Assembly (NCBI GenBank): GCA_021229015.1
Contig: CM037782.1
Coordinates: forward strand, 58,277,518-58,341,517
DNA length: 64,000 nucleotides
From: Solen grandis
Lineage: Eukaryota; Mollusca; Bivalvia; Adapedonta; Solenidae
Reading direction: 5' to 3'
The notes under the pieces were generated by a model. It had not been told where the DNA came from, did no database searches, and was given only the letters and a program-made list of their open reading frames with translations. A program made the position numbers and the translations under genes. The first letter of the stretch is position 1. Each line of letters starts with the position of its first letter. Shown here one piece after another: positions 46,063-58,623 of the stretch.

Positions 46063-46849
46063 AAAATAGCTTTGGGTCACAATTATAATGAGATTCATAA
46101 CAAAATTTAAACATAACCATATTATCGAACAACATTTTTTAATAGATTGACATCAATTACTTTAGAACTCGCGAACTATGAATAACAGAGCCTCTGAGAC
46201 ATATGACCATTAATATGAATGCAGCATTCTTTGCTCGTTATCATTACATTTAGTTGAAGCTTCTTTTTTGACAGGTAGGAACATTCTAGAATGGTTTATA
46301 CAATAGTATCTATCAGAACTATTTCTTTTGTTTCTACTTTCACTTTCGTTTCAAATGTCAATTGTATTATTTTTCCTCAATTTCGATCAATCTATTCATG
46401 TTATCAAAAGTCGAAATGGTATTTACTGAAAATAAATTCTGATTTTATTTTGCACATATTCTCGATACTTGTCTTATACGTTCAAAGACTTCATGATAAG
46501 GCCATTCATAAATTATTGCAAAATTAACTTTGAAACGTTATTGTTATTAAAATTCCTTCTTTAAATCCATGTAAATGGTATTGTTCAATTCAGTTTGGTT
46601 TTGGAGATGCCATAATTTGCAATTTTGTGTCTATTCTATTCTCTTCATGAAAAAACTTTAAACAAATATCAAAATATATACCATGGGCAAAGAAGATAAT
46701 CCGATTCAAAATGACCCTGAATATTAAATGGACTAATAAAGTTTCTATCAATATGATGGCTAAATAGTAATCCCATTAATTAGTTTATTTATTCATTCAA
46801 CGATTTCTTAAATTATACGGCAATAGAATTTCACAGAATGATAGGGTCC

Positions 46850-47210
46850 GACTGTTGTCGATGTTATCCATGCCAGCTATTCAACTGATTTCGTCGTTAT
46901 CCATGAGTCGCTACCGACTACTGTCGTCGTTACTCAAATTTCGAAGACATGTCAACAGCTTATATCTCTTCAAGAAAAGCGTATGGGAAGCCGTGGTTCG
47001 GATCAATAACAGACCGAATGTTACAGTTAATGATAAACAGCTTGAAATTATTCATTACAATCAGAAAACGTATGTTTTTGTGACTGAATGCCCAAATGGC
47101 TCATCCCATCTAAATATTTGGTCATTTTACATTTAAATTCACGATAAGCAAAGCGTTTACAGGACCAAATTTTTCTCAGGTCACGTTTTAGATAGGCTTT
47201 GAAAATGTAA
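46850..47210 (+). repeat. Right arm of an inverted duplication (unit X)
   Basis: Partner of 44150-44510. A frame of 93 codons is open here (46855-47133) but the other arm is interrupted, so coding is not supported. Confidence 0.8.
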
Positions 47211-47369
47211 ACTTGATTTTACCCAAAATTGTTTAGAAAATATAAAAACCGTACATATACCATCGTCGAAAAACCCACACTCGCTCAGTACACTTTGCTT
47301 CTTTATCTTTAATAGTTTTGCCAGTAGAATATCCCACTCTATTACTGGAGTGATAATGTGGGAATACTC

Positions 47370-47465
47370 ACCTTGTTTAGCCACTGCGGCCCGCGCTTCC
47401 TGTATATAATGATGTCGTCGATTCCAACTGATGTCTCATTTTCCAATTGAACGGTGTGAATAGCA
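47370..47465 (+). repeat. Right arm, unit Y of the inverted duplication
   Basis: Complement of 41110-41245. It ends about 300 bp before the sulfotransferase exon. Confidence 0.7.
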
Positions 47466-47761
47466 GTGTTGTGAAACTACTCCTTCTATGTGTTCACTCA
47501 ACATTCTTTGAAGTAAGACACATCAGGAAAATTCCTCTTCTATTAGATTTTCTAATGAACAATAATATAAAATAGTATGGCAAACTGAAATCTACAACAC
47601 TAAAACATTTCGATTTCATAAATACAATGTATCAATACACATTTTTGTTCAAATATTTTGTAAAATCTGTCATTGATACCCACATTATCTGCAACGTGTT
47701 TATACGCATGTGATGTATAATTATATTTTAAGTTCTTTACACAGCATATACTTTATTGCAG

Positions 47762-48977
47762 ATTTTTTGCCTTCATACTGTTTGCCATCATTTTGATATA
47801 CAAGACGAGATGTCAGTGCAACAGTCGTGCGACTGCCACTGTAACGCGACACGGGTACGTTCATCAAAGATGGCTAAAATATCTTGAGGCGGACCATGCA
47901 AGTACTGTCGAAATTCCACTTGGACGATTTCATTACAATTCTTTTTCAAAATGCTACAAGAAAACGGACGTCAGTTTTCTGAAAGTACACAAGGCCGGAA
48001 GTACAACGGTCATGAATATATTCATACGCTTTGCCCTACGGCACAAGCTGAATATAGTTCTCCCGAATCACTCTTCCGGTTTCGGATTCAACTACTTGGG
48101 TTATGGAAAGACTTTAAACAAGTCAAATATAGTACCGATTCCGGATAACGAGACGTATAACATTTTATGCAACCATGTTGTTTACAGCAAGGAAGCTTTC
48201 AGGTCAGTGATGCCAAATAAAACGACTTACGTTGCGATTCTTCGAGATCCCAAGCGCCATTTTGTTTCAAGTGCGGTATATTACGGGTTCCACAATCATC
48301 TCCAGGATTTAGCGAAAAAGAAAAATATTACCGGAAATGTGATCACGGAGTTTCTAAAGCAGCCGAAGTCATTCAAATTACCTAGTATGTTTGTTCACAA
48401 CAGAATGTCTTTTGATTTTGGTGTACCACAATCAAAATTTGAAGACAATGCATATGTTGATGAGTATATTGAACAGCTTAGTGAAGATTATAAGTTGGTG
48501 ATGTTAATGGAGAAATTTGACGAATCTTTGGTTTTGCTCAAAAGGGCCCTTTGTTGGGAGACACGGGATATTTTGTATGTCCCGTTAAACACAAGGCACT
48601 CTGGTTCTAAATTAAAATTGTCTGAAGAAGACAAAACACGTCTGAGTTCTTGGAACCGTGCTGATCATAGTCTATATAGTCACTTTAGCAAAGTGTTTGA
48701 ACAAAAACTTAAATATGGAGGTAAGGATTTGAAAGAGGAGATCAAAAGCTTCAAGCATGTGCAGTCCATTGTTGCAACATTTTGCATGTCAGACAATGCA
48801 CCCGGAAGTAATGCAGACTTTGCGCTACACGTGCCACCCACGCGATGGAACCCTGGGTTTGACGTAACTATGACCGACTGTAATAAAATGACTGAGCCAG
48901 AACTGACAACTATGTCTAAGTTAATAAAGCAGGCCTGGGCTAGATACCAGGCATATGTATTGGACATGACCCACTGA
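47762..48977 (+). CDS. Galactose-3-O-sulfotransferase-like enzyme, 3' coding exon (404 residues)
   Basis: Golgi type II enzymes of this family transfer sulfate from PAPS to the 3-OH of galactose on glycolipids or glycans. After a CAG acceptor the exon opens one base out of codon and encodes a hydrophobic segment (FFAFILFAIILIY, then basic KTR), the expected signal-anchor. The 5'-phosphosulfate loop is FLKVHKAGSTT (about residues 72-82 of the visible part) and the 3'-phosphate motif is AILRDPKRHFVSS (about 158-170). Other family marks are CNHVVYSKEAF, LVMLMEKFDESLVLLKRALC, and SWNRADHSLYSHF. N-glycosylation sequons occur (for example NKTT, NITG). The exon continues in frame to TGA, giving close to the usual family length of about 400-430. 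No ATG precedes the anchor in this exon, so a short 5' exon must supply the start. Which GAL3ST subtype it is cannot be told. Confidence 0.88.
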
Positions 48978-49644
48978 ACAAACTACATTTGTATCTGTTT
49001 CTCCCTTTTAACAATCATCTATATTCCATTCGGATCCCTTTATCAATGTATACATGTACGACATGAAGAAAATTAAAGTATTGCTTAAAATTGCATTAAC
49101 ATATTCAGTATATGCACATATATGAAAAAGGATAATCATAACCAATTTAAATTACCCTTAAACCGAAGATATTATTCCAAATTTATGCATATATATTAAT
49201 ATTTATGTAAAAAAGCTTATCATTACCAACTGAAAATGACTCTTATGAAAGCGCAATCGTGCATTACTGTCTGGTAATTACTTGCTTAAAATTTAACGTT
49301 TAATGAAATGACTTTCCTCATGTCACACACACATCAATGTCATTAAAGCGGGCATAATCACGGGGTAGGAAGTGTTACACGAAGTAAGGAGTTCTTCGGA
49401 TAATTTGTCAGATTTTCTTCGGATAACTTAGAGTTCCTGGAAAACTTCATGGAGTTCGGCTGATGATATTTCACAAAAGAAGAAAACTCTGTACATAATA
49501 TGGTCATTATCTTCCTTTAAAATGAAAGAATAAGGTGTGAAAATAAAGTCAGAAAGATAAAAATAGAAGAATACATGACATGAAATCCGAATAACTTCAT
49601 TTTTCATGTATCACTTCCCCACCCGTGATAATGTCAGATTTTGA
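48978..49644 (+). other. Sulfotransferase 3' flank
   Basis: 3' UTR to about 49095 if the ATTAAA signal is used; beyond that, AT-rich sequence up to the SINE. Confidence 0.5.
49072..49077 (+). promoter_or_regulatory. Candidate poly(A) signal ATTAAA for the sulfotransferase gene
   Basis: The common variant hexamer ATTAAA lies 95 bases after the stop codon. I saw no AATAAA between. Confidence 0.4.
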
Positions 49645-49940
49645 TAAGTCTGTTTGTTGGGTTAAGCGTCCCACCGACAGTATTTCAGTCATTTGGAGAC
49701 TATGTCTACTTGAGACAGATATAGTGCTGCCACACTGCACTATCACGCCGTAGACATGTGGCATAACACCACACGCAGTCACATTATCCTGACACAGGGC
49801 CATCCAGTCCTGGAAATACGCTTATATGCTGAGCGCCAAGCAAGGGAACTATACCAGTTCCAAATTTTCAACTTTGCTATGTCGCGGCCGGTGATCGAAC
49901 CCACGACCTCCCAATTCCGGGATGATAAGACTGTAATCCG
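49645..49940 (-). mobile_element. tRNA-derived SINE, downstream of the sulfotransferase
   Basis: Full order on the minus strand: B-box GGGTTCGATCACC-like head, GCTTGGCGCTCAGCATATAA, then TGTCTCAAGTAGACATAGTC and the tail GTCGGTGGGACGCTTAACCC. The A box end is degenerate. Confidence 0.82.
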
Positions 49941-50876
49941 GTTGTAGGCTTTGAGACCAAATTAAATATGTTTTAGGAACACCTCGACCTATACTAGCAA
50001 AAAAAAATGAATCGAGGTGTTCCAAATTATAATTAAGGCCAAAATTCATTTACAACTCTACAATTTGAAACAACTTTGAAAATCATCGATGTGTCATCAC
50101 TATCAGTAACGTGACAAATTCTTCAACAAATTGAAACGCACATCAATGCATTCCAGATTTATTTTTCCTTGCATAGGAATGCCATCTTCCGTCTTAGAGT
50201 CTACAATGCTAACTTTCTCAACTGGACGTGTCTTTCCTTCGTATGAACTGTACATTTATTTGTTAATGGGGGTGCCTACCGAAATCTTATTAAACGGAGC
50301 TGCATGAATGTACAGACTGATTTCGGTCTGCACTGGTCGACGAACCAGTCACACGTGCCCAAAGCACTGTAAGGGTTGATAAATCCATAATGAAAACTGG
50401 TTTTGTTATTGTTTACTTGTTAACTATTGTCGTTTGTATTTCAAGATCCATATTAATCTGGTACAGTATGGTGCGTAACATAGGTACTGTAAATACATTA
50501 TTTTATACTCCTATATTGTATTTTATGATTACTTGAAGTTGGCATTAGTCTAAAGGATTATACTATTGATATGACTTTGTTGGTTTGTAATTACTGGTGG
50601 TTTACCGAAACAATTTTAATTACACTTTATTAATATATTATTATTGATTTATTGATGACAAGTTTTGTCATATAAGCAATTTGAAATAGATTTTGCAAAA
50701 TATGTAAAATTAAATAAATATAAAAAATGAAGCGGTTTTTTTTTTCTTTTTTTTTTTTTCTTTTTTGTTAAATGTTAACACACACGGTTGGGAGCATATC
50801 AACAGTTATTAAACGTTACAGAATTATTTTCCTTAAGATTTCCCGTGCATACTGAACATATAAAATTAAGTCATTC

Positions 50877-50879
<3 letters not shown>

Positions 50880-50908
<29 letters not shown>
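50880..50908. repeat. (CT)n microsatellite
   Basis: Fourteen CT units, next to a T-rich tract at 50736-50766. Confidence 0.95.
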
Positions 50909-50910
<2 letters not shown>

Positions 50911-51632
50911 TGCAACTGACCATTTTACTTCGAAATGAGACGAAAACCTACGTAAATCAATGAGCACTCCTGGACGCCTAAAATTCCACACCTTGATCAA
51001 TGGGAAATAAACATACATTTGATATTTTAGCATAGTCACTGATTGGTCAGTTTAAATCAGCGAATGATACCGAGTAAAATGGCCTATTAGCTCACCCCTG
51101 GTTAAATGTATTTACTCTACATTTAAGAAAAGCAACTATGCAAAATTTGTTTCGAAAATTTATCTAAATACTGTAGTTCAACACGAAAGTAATGTTGTTA
51201 TTATCTGAAAATGAAATCCTATTGGACACAGGCATGTAAAATTTAAATATATTTACCGTCTGGTTTTGGACTTTTGAACTTTTTTTTATCTAAAGCTCGT
51301 TTCAACTCAAAAATATATGAAGTATGTAATGAATTGTTACCCTAATTAATCCATTTTAAAGACTAATTTTAGCATTTTTCTGAATAGAGTGCTTAATTAA
51401 ATTATCGCTAAATTTTTAAGTAATTAAGATAAATATTTCAAAGTCAACTAAAATTTTGTAATTTGATCCTGCCAAATTTAAAATACATACTTTTATCTAG
51501 TGGTGTTTATTTTACTAGACTTTCAACATACCAGGTACTATACCATTTTTATCCGATGAACACCTATACAAGTTATAAAAATTAAACAGAACACGTTGGA
51601 TTGAGTGATACAGAAAAAAAGTCAAAGAGAAA

Positions 51633-51690
51633 AAATGACCCCACGGGAATTTGAACCCACAGCCCCAAGTTTTCAAAGCAGTTGGTAGTA
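51633..51690 (-). mobile_element. tRNA-like repeat head, partial
   Basis: The minus strand reads GTGGGTTCAAATTCCCGTG, a B box and T-arm, with a weak A-box side. Likely a SINE relic. Confidence 0.35.
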
Positions 51691-53758
51691 ACTTTATACG
51701 ATTTATGGATCAATTGAAAGTTATGATTTAGGAATATATTGACAGACTTCGTTAAAAGATTGTATTCATATAGGTCACGGGAAAAGCTGAAACATAAAGG
51801 GGCATAACTCCATTTAGATTTAAAACAAGACCAGTCCATATTTACCTCCCTGCCTTACCCCATTATCAACATCATCATTTTATGCAATTAAAAGAATAAG
51901 TAGAGAAGATAGTAATAAAATGATAAATAAATTAAACAATCGAATTTGAAAATACAGCAACAGAAAATCCTTTGAAACAAAATATAAAAAAAGTTACCAA
52001 ATGCACCAAATTTTCAACATGTATATGTATATAAAAAATCCATAATGCCTATGTTTGAACTTTGCGCTAAGATCACAAAGGATCTAGGCTGGGTAAGAAA
52101 CACTATACACCTTAAAATGATTGTTGCCATGACAACCTTCTATGGATGAAAATTGATAAATTTCCTTCTTTTCAATTATCCAATTCAGTGATAACATTAT
52201 CTGATAAATTTTAAGCAGAAATTGCGGAAATTATTGAGCTTTAATTTTTCTAAAAAGAAAACAGAGCAAGATAGTCATTCCATAATCTGATAATCTGACC
52301 CACGTATGCTTGCTTATATCAGGGACGCTTTTTCACAGATAAATAACATGTCTATAAAATCCCTGCTTATACATAATCACTGTTTTCTTTTGACTTCTTT
52401 TACCCAACTGACGAGTGTAAATTTTCACATCCTTAATATGCACAGTGTTTATAACAATTGACGATTAATAAAATTCAATTACTTCAATCCGAATATATAT
52501 TTTTTGCACTGAAAATGATTGAATCAAGGGAATAATTGATGATTTATGTTTGAAAATCACAGTGCGCATGAAAAATTAGAATTCAAATGACTCACGTGGC
52601 TTCTAAATATACATACGAGTTCTACATACCCCGTGTTGCACCCCAATTAATTCAGATCGGAGTCCCTCGGATGGGCCCCGAATTGAAAGACTGGGAAGGT
52701 TTATTACTGATAGGGTTATCACTGACTATTTGTCTAGTTGTGTGACCGTTCGATGGATAAAGAAGCATTTGTTTACATTGTCTTAGGGGTCCCAAATCAC
52801 GGCCTCCCACTCTCCCCGGGTGTAAGTCGACATTAGTCAATGAAAGTTGTTTGGTTTTAAAGAATTCAGGAAATAAATTGAACACATTCAGATATGAAAT
52901 AAATCGATTTGTTTATTTATATAGGTGCTCATGACTTAATATTGTCTCAATAAAAAAGCCACCCTAACAGAACGATTCTACGTAAAAAAAGAAAGAAAAA
53001 CGATGCATATACAGATGTATCAATTTCACCGACTTAATGTATAATTATTAAATTAATTAGCATTATAGTAAATACAAAACACATGACTTAATGACATGAA
53101 AAATGTAGCATGTCATTCATGTCTTTTGGACAAATTGTATTTTGAACTCCATTTTTGTTTTAGTTTAAGCTCTTTCATAAGATTATGCTACTTACACTTG
53201 GTAACTGGCTATATTTCAATAACGAAAAATACCAATACCCACAAAACTCTCCTTTATATTCAAATTATTGTTTCATTAATACTCTGCGATTGCCGGTGTA
53301 TTCGAATAGGGAATTCTCGATCTTTACTCATGCCAATATTGGAAAACTGATTGAAATCAAACGCAAACCCTATAGTGTCTGATGTCATATTTCGGTCTTC
53401 GATATTCAATATTGTTGCCTAATTAAGATCGCTATCTAACGTAATTTAGTTAAATTACCATAAATACTAAAAACAGCAAGACTGATATTGCACAATTAAA
53501 CAAAGGCAACAATTTCTGTGAAAAAAAAAATGACAACCGTACTAAAAACAGTTATTTCTTTTATTAAGGGCATACATTTGAACTTACAGCAAACTTTTTA
53601 CAATGTATATTCGTTGCTCAATATACATGTCGACAGAATGTCTTGTATATATATATTATCAAAACATTTTATTTAATTGTTTGTTTCAATATGAATATAT
53701 ACAGCTAAATAAAATAAAAATGCTCAAAATTCGGAGTGAAATTTTCCTGCCTGCCTAT

Positions 53759-54125
53759 TTAACCCTTNNNNNNNNNNNNNNNNNNNNNNNNNNNNNNNNN
53801 NNNNNNNNNNNNNNNNNNNNNNNNNNNNNNNNNNNNNNNNNNNNNNNNNNNNNNNNNNNNNNNNNNNTCCCTCATGGACACCATGAAAAGACCTATGCGA
53901 ACAGCATAAAACCAGATCAGCCTGCGAGTAACTCGCAGGCTGATCAGGTTTTATGCTGTTCGCTGCTCCTCAGTGGTCTAGAAATGAGGATTTTGTAATT
54001 AAATTTGGTAAGGTTTAACTGTGGTTTTCTGCAGATCAGGCTTTATGTGGTACCTATTGAGTGCATCAAAATGAGTCTATATGAGGGAAAGGGTCAAAAT
54101 GAGTCTATATGAGGGAAAGGGTTAA
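53759..54125 (+). mobile_element. Palindromic MITE, copy 4, split by the second assembly gap
   Basis: The left seven bases of the terminal repeat lie before the N run and the rest after it. The right end carries a tandem second copy of GTCAAAATGAGTCTATATGA and following bases, which is not seen in other copies. Confidence 0.88.
53768..53867. other. Assembly gap (100 N) inside a MITE
   Basis: Exactly 100 N between AACCCTT and TCCCTCAT, which abut perfectly in the MITE consensus. Confidence 0.98.
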
Positions 54126-54416
54126 AGCAGCATATACTGATATCTCGTGGTGAATGTGACCGTACTGTATATCTACTTGCTTGCTTATTGATTCTGAATA
54201 TACTTTTATCATACAGTATCCTATCTTGGTGCTTGCTTAACTTATCGTGACCATAATCACTGGTAATGTAAACAGATTATAATACCTATTTGCAAACATA
54301 TTTTGACACAGGGAAACTTCATTTATTCATTCTAATTTATGTAAAAATCATTCAAACATTTTTGTAATACATGTACACATTGCTGCTAGTTTTCTTTTAT
54401 TTTAACGTTCCCCGAC

Positions 54417-54570
54417 CGCGACCGACCAGTAGCCCCCTGCTTGGCGCTTAGCATATATACAGCAGTGGCTGGATAAAGTGACTGGTATGATATCATGCTA
54501 CATGCCACAAGTACATAGTATCAAAATGACTGAAATTCAGTCGGTGAGACGTTAAACTCAACAACAAACT
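54417..54570 (+). mobile_element. 5'-truncated SINE with internal deletion
   Basis: CTGCTTGGCGCTTAGCATAT is followed by a shortened body and the tail CAGTCGGTGAGACGTTAAAC. Same family as the copy at 60287. Confidence 0.72.
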
Positions 54571-55027
54571 ATATATATGATTTCCCTCTCAATAAAATTT
54601 CACTATTTCAAAACAGTTTGAAATACATAAGGCTAAATTACACCAAATTTATGAATGGTTAGAAACACCAAAACTCGTAGTAGCACGTCTTCAGCATGTG
54701 GCCTCAGATAGATAGTACCACTGAAAACATTGAACTTTAAAGCTTCCATCAACAATCGATTTCATTGTTTTCGCTTTCAATGGAATGAAAAGATTTCAGG
54801 TCTAATCTGGTAACCCCGTTATCTTGACGAGGCAACTATTTGACGTCAGACGGAGTGGCGGAGTGAATCACACAAGGGCATGTGGGCATATTTCTCTTGA
54901 CACATCATCGGGTACTGACTTTAGGCTAACCACATAATTTTAACAAAATGATTTTCTGGTACAAAACGCTTTTTGACAAGAACCACCGACTTTCTGCAGG
55001 CCAGCTAAGTCGGAAAATAAGAGTATT

Positions 55028-55112
55028 AATAGGGTCTCGAACACGCTGCGGTTATATAGCGGATATATGATAGCAAATCAACAACTTTAATCACTCAGCC
55101 ACGAGTGCCTCT
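55028..55112 (-). mobile_element. tRNA-like repeat head, degenerate
   Basis: The minus strand has GTGGCTGAGTGATTAAAG (A box) and GTGTTCGAGACCC (B box). Same arrangement as the head of the SINE at 26888. Confidence 0.45.
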
Positions 55113-55334
55113 GACATTTTCCTACCCTTCCTATCATGTACATAACGGAATGATGATTTTACCAACTTTACTTTTTTTAAGTGTGGGAAAAATTATTTGA
55201 AGGAAAGGATTCCATTCGCAGTATTTCAATTATATAAAGATTTCGCTGCGCAGATGCAGCTGTAACAATGCGGTATCTTACGGAGACAAGTAGCACTAGA
55301 AGCCATTTTCCTCAAATAAACTGGGTATGACCCA

Positions 55335-55514
55335 TTGGCATACAAAGTAGTACCAGCTCAGGAAAGCTCCCAAGAGCTGTCTGATCAGGTACTCCCCTTA
55401 TTTGCCCATACAATATTGTAGCTAAGATTTTACACAGTCTGCATGGCAAAGAAAAATCCTTGGATTCATTTATCATTTAAAGTCCTGTAAATGAATATTC
55501 ATCAAGATTTGAAG
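55335..55514 (+). mobile_element. E-family repeat, copy 4, joined to the 36-bp minisatellite
   Basis: Carries CATACAATATTGTAGCTAAG and TTACACAGTCTGCATGGCAA, then AATGAATATTCATCAAG, after which the 36-bp array begins. Confidence 0.65.
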
Positions 55515-57632
55515 TGTACATGGATGTTCATAGGGTAAAGGACTAAACAACGTACATGAATGTTCATGGAGTAAAGGACAAAACAACGTACATGGATATC
55601 ATGAGGTAAAGGACTAAACAACGTACATGAATGTTCATGAAGTAAAGGACAAAACAACGTACATGGATGTTCATGAGATAAAGGACTAAACAACGTACAT
55701 GAATGTTCATGAAGTAAAGGACTAAACAACGTACATGAATGTTCATGAAGTAAAGGACTAAACAACGTACATGGATATCGTGAGGTAAAGGACTAAACAA
55801 CGTACATGAATGTTCATGAAGTAAAGGACTAAACAACGTACATGAATGTTCATGAAGTAAAGGACTAAACAACGTACATGGTTCATGAAGTAAAGGACTA
55901 AACAACGTACATGAATGTTCATGAAGTAAAGGACTAAACAACGTACATGAATGTTCATGAAGTAAAGGACTAAACAACGTACATGATGTTCATGAGTAAA
56001 GGACTAAACAACGTACATGAATGTTCGTGAGGTAAAGGACTAAACAACGTACATGAATGTTCATGAAGTAAAGGACTAAACAACGTACATGGATATCCTG
56101 AGGTAAAGGACTAAACAACGTACATGGATATCCTGAGGTAAAGGACTAAACAACGTACATGAATGTTCATGAGGTAAAGGACTAAACAACGTACATGGAT
56201 ATCCTGAGGTAAAGGACTAAACAACGTACATGGATTTTCATGAGGTAAAGGACTAAACAACGTACATGGATATCCTGAGGTAAAGGACTAAACAACGTAC
56301 ATGGATACTCATGTGGTAAAGGACTAAACAACGTACATGGATACTCATGAGGTAAAGGACTAAACAACGTACATGGATACTCATGAGGTAAAGGACTAAA
56401 CAACGTACATGGATGTTCATGAGGCAAAGGACTAAACAACGTACATGGATACTCATGAGGTAAAGGACTAAACAACGTACATGGATTTTCATGAGGTAAA
56501 GGACTAAACAACGTACATGGATGTTCATGAGGCAAAGGACTAAACAACGTACATGGATGTTCAAGAGGCAAAGGACTAAACAACGTACATGAATGTTCAT
56601 GAAGTAAAGGACTAAACAACGTACATGGATACTCATGAGGTAAAGGACTAAACAACGTACATGGATACTCATGAGGTAAAGGACTAAACAACGTACATGG
56701 ATACTCATGAGGTAAAGGACTAAACAACGTACATGGATATCCTGAGGTAAAGGACTAAACAACGTACATGGATACTCATGAGGTAAAGGACTAAACAACG
56801 TACATGGATATCCTGAGGTAAAGGACTAAACAACGTACATGGATATCGTGAGGTAAAGGACTAAACAACGTACATGGATACTCATGAGGTAAAGGACTAA
56901 ACAACGTACATGGATATCCTGAGGTAAAGGACTAAACAACGTACATGGATTTTCATGAGGTAAAGGACTAAACAACGTACATGGATATCCTGAGGTAAAG
57001 GACTAAACAACGTACATGGATACGTACATGGATTCTGAGGTAAAGGACTAAACAACGTACATGGATATCTGAGGTAAAGGACTAAACAACGTACATGGAT
57101 TCATGAGGTAAAGGACTAAACAACGTACATGGATATCTGAGGTAAAGGACTAAACAACGTACATGGATATCCTGAGGTAAAGGACTAAACAACGTACATG
57201 GATTTTCATGAGGTAAAGGACTAAACAACGTACATGGATATCCTGAGGTAAAGGACTAAACAACGTACATGGATACTCATGTGGTAAAGGACTAAACAAC
57301 GTACATGGATACTCATGAGGTAAAGGACTAAACAACGTACGTGGATATTTATGAGGTAAAAGACTAAACAACGTACATGGATGTTCATGAGGCAAAGGAC
57401 TAAACAACGTACATGGATGTTCATGAGGCAAAGGACTAAACAACGTACATGGATACTCATGAGGTAAAGGACTAAACAACGTACATGGATTTTCATGAGG
57501 TAAAGGACTAAACAACGTACATGGATGTTCATGAGGCAAAGGACTAAACAACGTACATGGATGTTCATGAGGCAAAGGACTAAACAACGTACATGGATAC
57601 TCATGAGGTAAATGACTAAACAATGTACCGGG
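55515..57632. repeat. Minisatellite, 35/36-bp unit, about 59 copies, higher-order structure
   Basis: The unit is GTAAAGGACTAAACAACGTA plus CATGGATACTCATGAG (36 bp) or CATGGATATCCTGAG (35 bp). Left copies carry CATGAATGTTCATGAA. The order of variants around 56190-56570 recurs about 968 bp later around 57160-57540. Minus-strand frames of 130-180 codons inside it (period HEYPCTLFSPLP) are by-products. Confidence 0.96.
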
Positions 57633-58623
57633 CTGCACGGATCATTTGACCAGTCCAACTGCGCGTTACTTATAGATTTTGAATCATCTTTTGTAACTTC
57701 ACTGAAGAGTATTCAAAATACTATGCGTGGTTTCATTGGTCAGAATGTAGCTGATTTATATCCATGAAAACAAGTTTCCCAGTTGAAAATCTCACGGTAT
57801 ATACGGTAGAAATAACGAAGTACATGTAAATACCGTGGGTTCAGACGATGGGGTACTTGCAGTGGTTTGTTCAACATGTGATGAATAACAGTACAAAGAC
57901 ATTTTACTTCTCGTATACTAGTTTGTCATTTTATTAGGATTTTTATTATGGTCACATAATGAAAATTCACCGCACGATTTCCCCTCTGACATTATCGGCG
58001 ATTCTTTAAGGAAACTTTATACGGAGGATGCCTGAGACAGGCTGAGCAACACGATGACTCTTGGGATATCGCAATTTAGGAAACAAACAAAAATAGCATC
58101 AACACATACAAGCAATGAATTAGAGAGTAGAGTTACACGTGTGTTGAGGATGAAATTTGAATATCATTAAATGGTATCAAAGGTTAAATTTAAAAAAGTT
58201 ATTTAAGAAAAATATACTAGATAGAACGAACCGAACCGACACATATGCCCTTGTGTGTCCATGCCGGGTTGTTTACATTTTTTGATACAGAAACTATTTA
58301 CTATCAAGTTTTATAGTATGCAGGTCTTTAGTGAAAATAACCGTTCGGCGGAAATAGCGAACCCTTGCCAAACAGGTAAGTGAATCAGATCAATTTGTTT
58401 GATTAAAGCGATCTATATACCTATTTTCTGTAAAATTAGGACATCGATGTGCTATCCATTTATTACCGCCATACTTACTATACATGTCGTATTTTGTTTC
58501 ATTACTTAGAGGACCCATTATTTCGTGTTTTCGGATACACCAGTATGTAAAAGTGATAAATGAACACGTTCTGTATATACCAGTCACTAAAATGTACACG
58601 TCTTCCACGTACATTTTTCTTAC
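57633..58623. other. DNA without recognised genes
   Basis: Unique flank right of the 36-bp array; a small inverted pair CACGGTATATACGG..AAATACCGTG lies at 57793-57838. Confidence 0.5.

Larger units (their letters stand above)
49941..53758. other. DNA without recognised genes
   Basis: Holds the CT microsatellite, a tRNA-like relic, an X-box-like GTTGCCATGACAAC at 52123-52136, and a GC-richer block at 52640-52830 whose minus strand is open for 70 codons but has no acceptor. Confidence 0.5.

Noticed and set aside
46855..47136. 93-codon open frame
   Set aside because: It lies in one arm of the inverted duplication; the other arm has stops and indels in the same frame, so coding is not supported.
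52652..52885. Minus-strand frame with GRVGGRDLGPLRQCKQML
   Set aside because: GC-richer than flanks but no acceptor precedes it and no homology is recognised.
53870..53998. Recurring peptide with [20 protein letters not shown]
   Set aside because: It comes from the palindromic MITE and appears in several copies on either strand; the palindrome keeps the frame open by chance.
55502..57658. Minus-strand frames of up to 181 codons with HEYPCTLFSPLP-type repeats
   Set aside because: By-products of the 36-bp array (12 codons per unit); frames break wherever 35-bp units occur.
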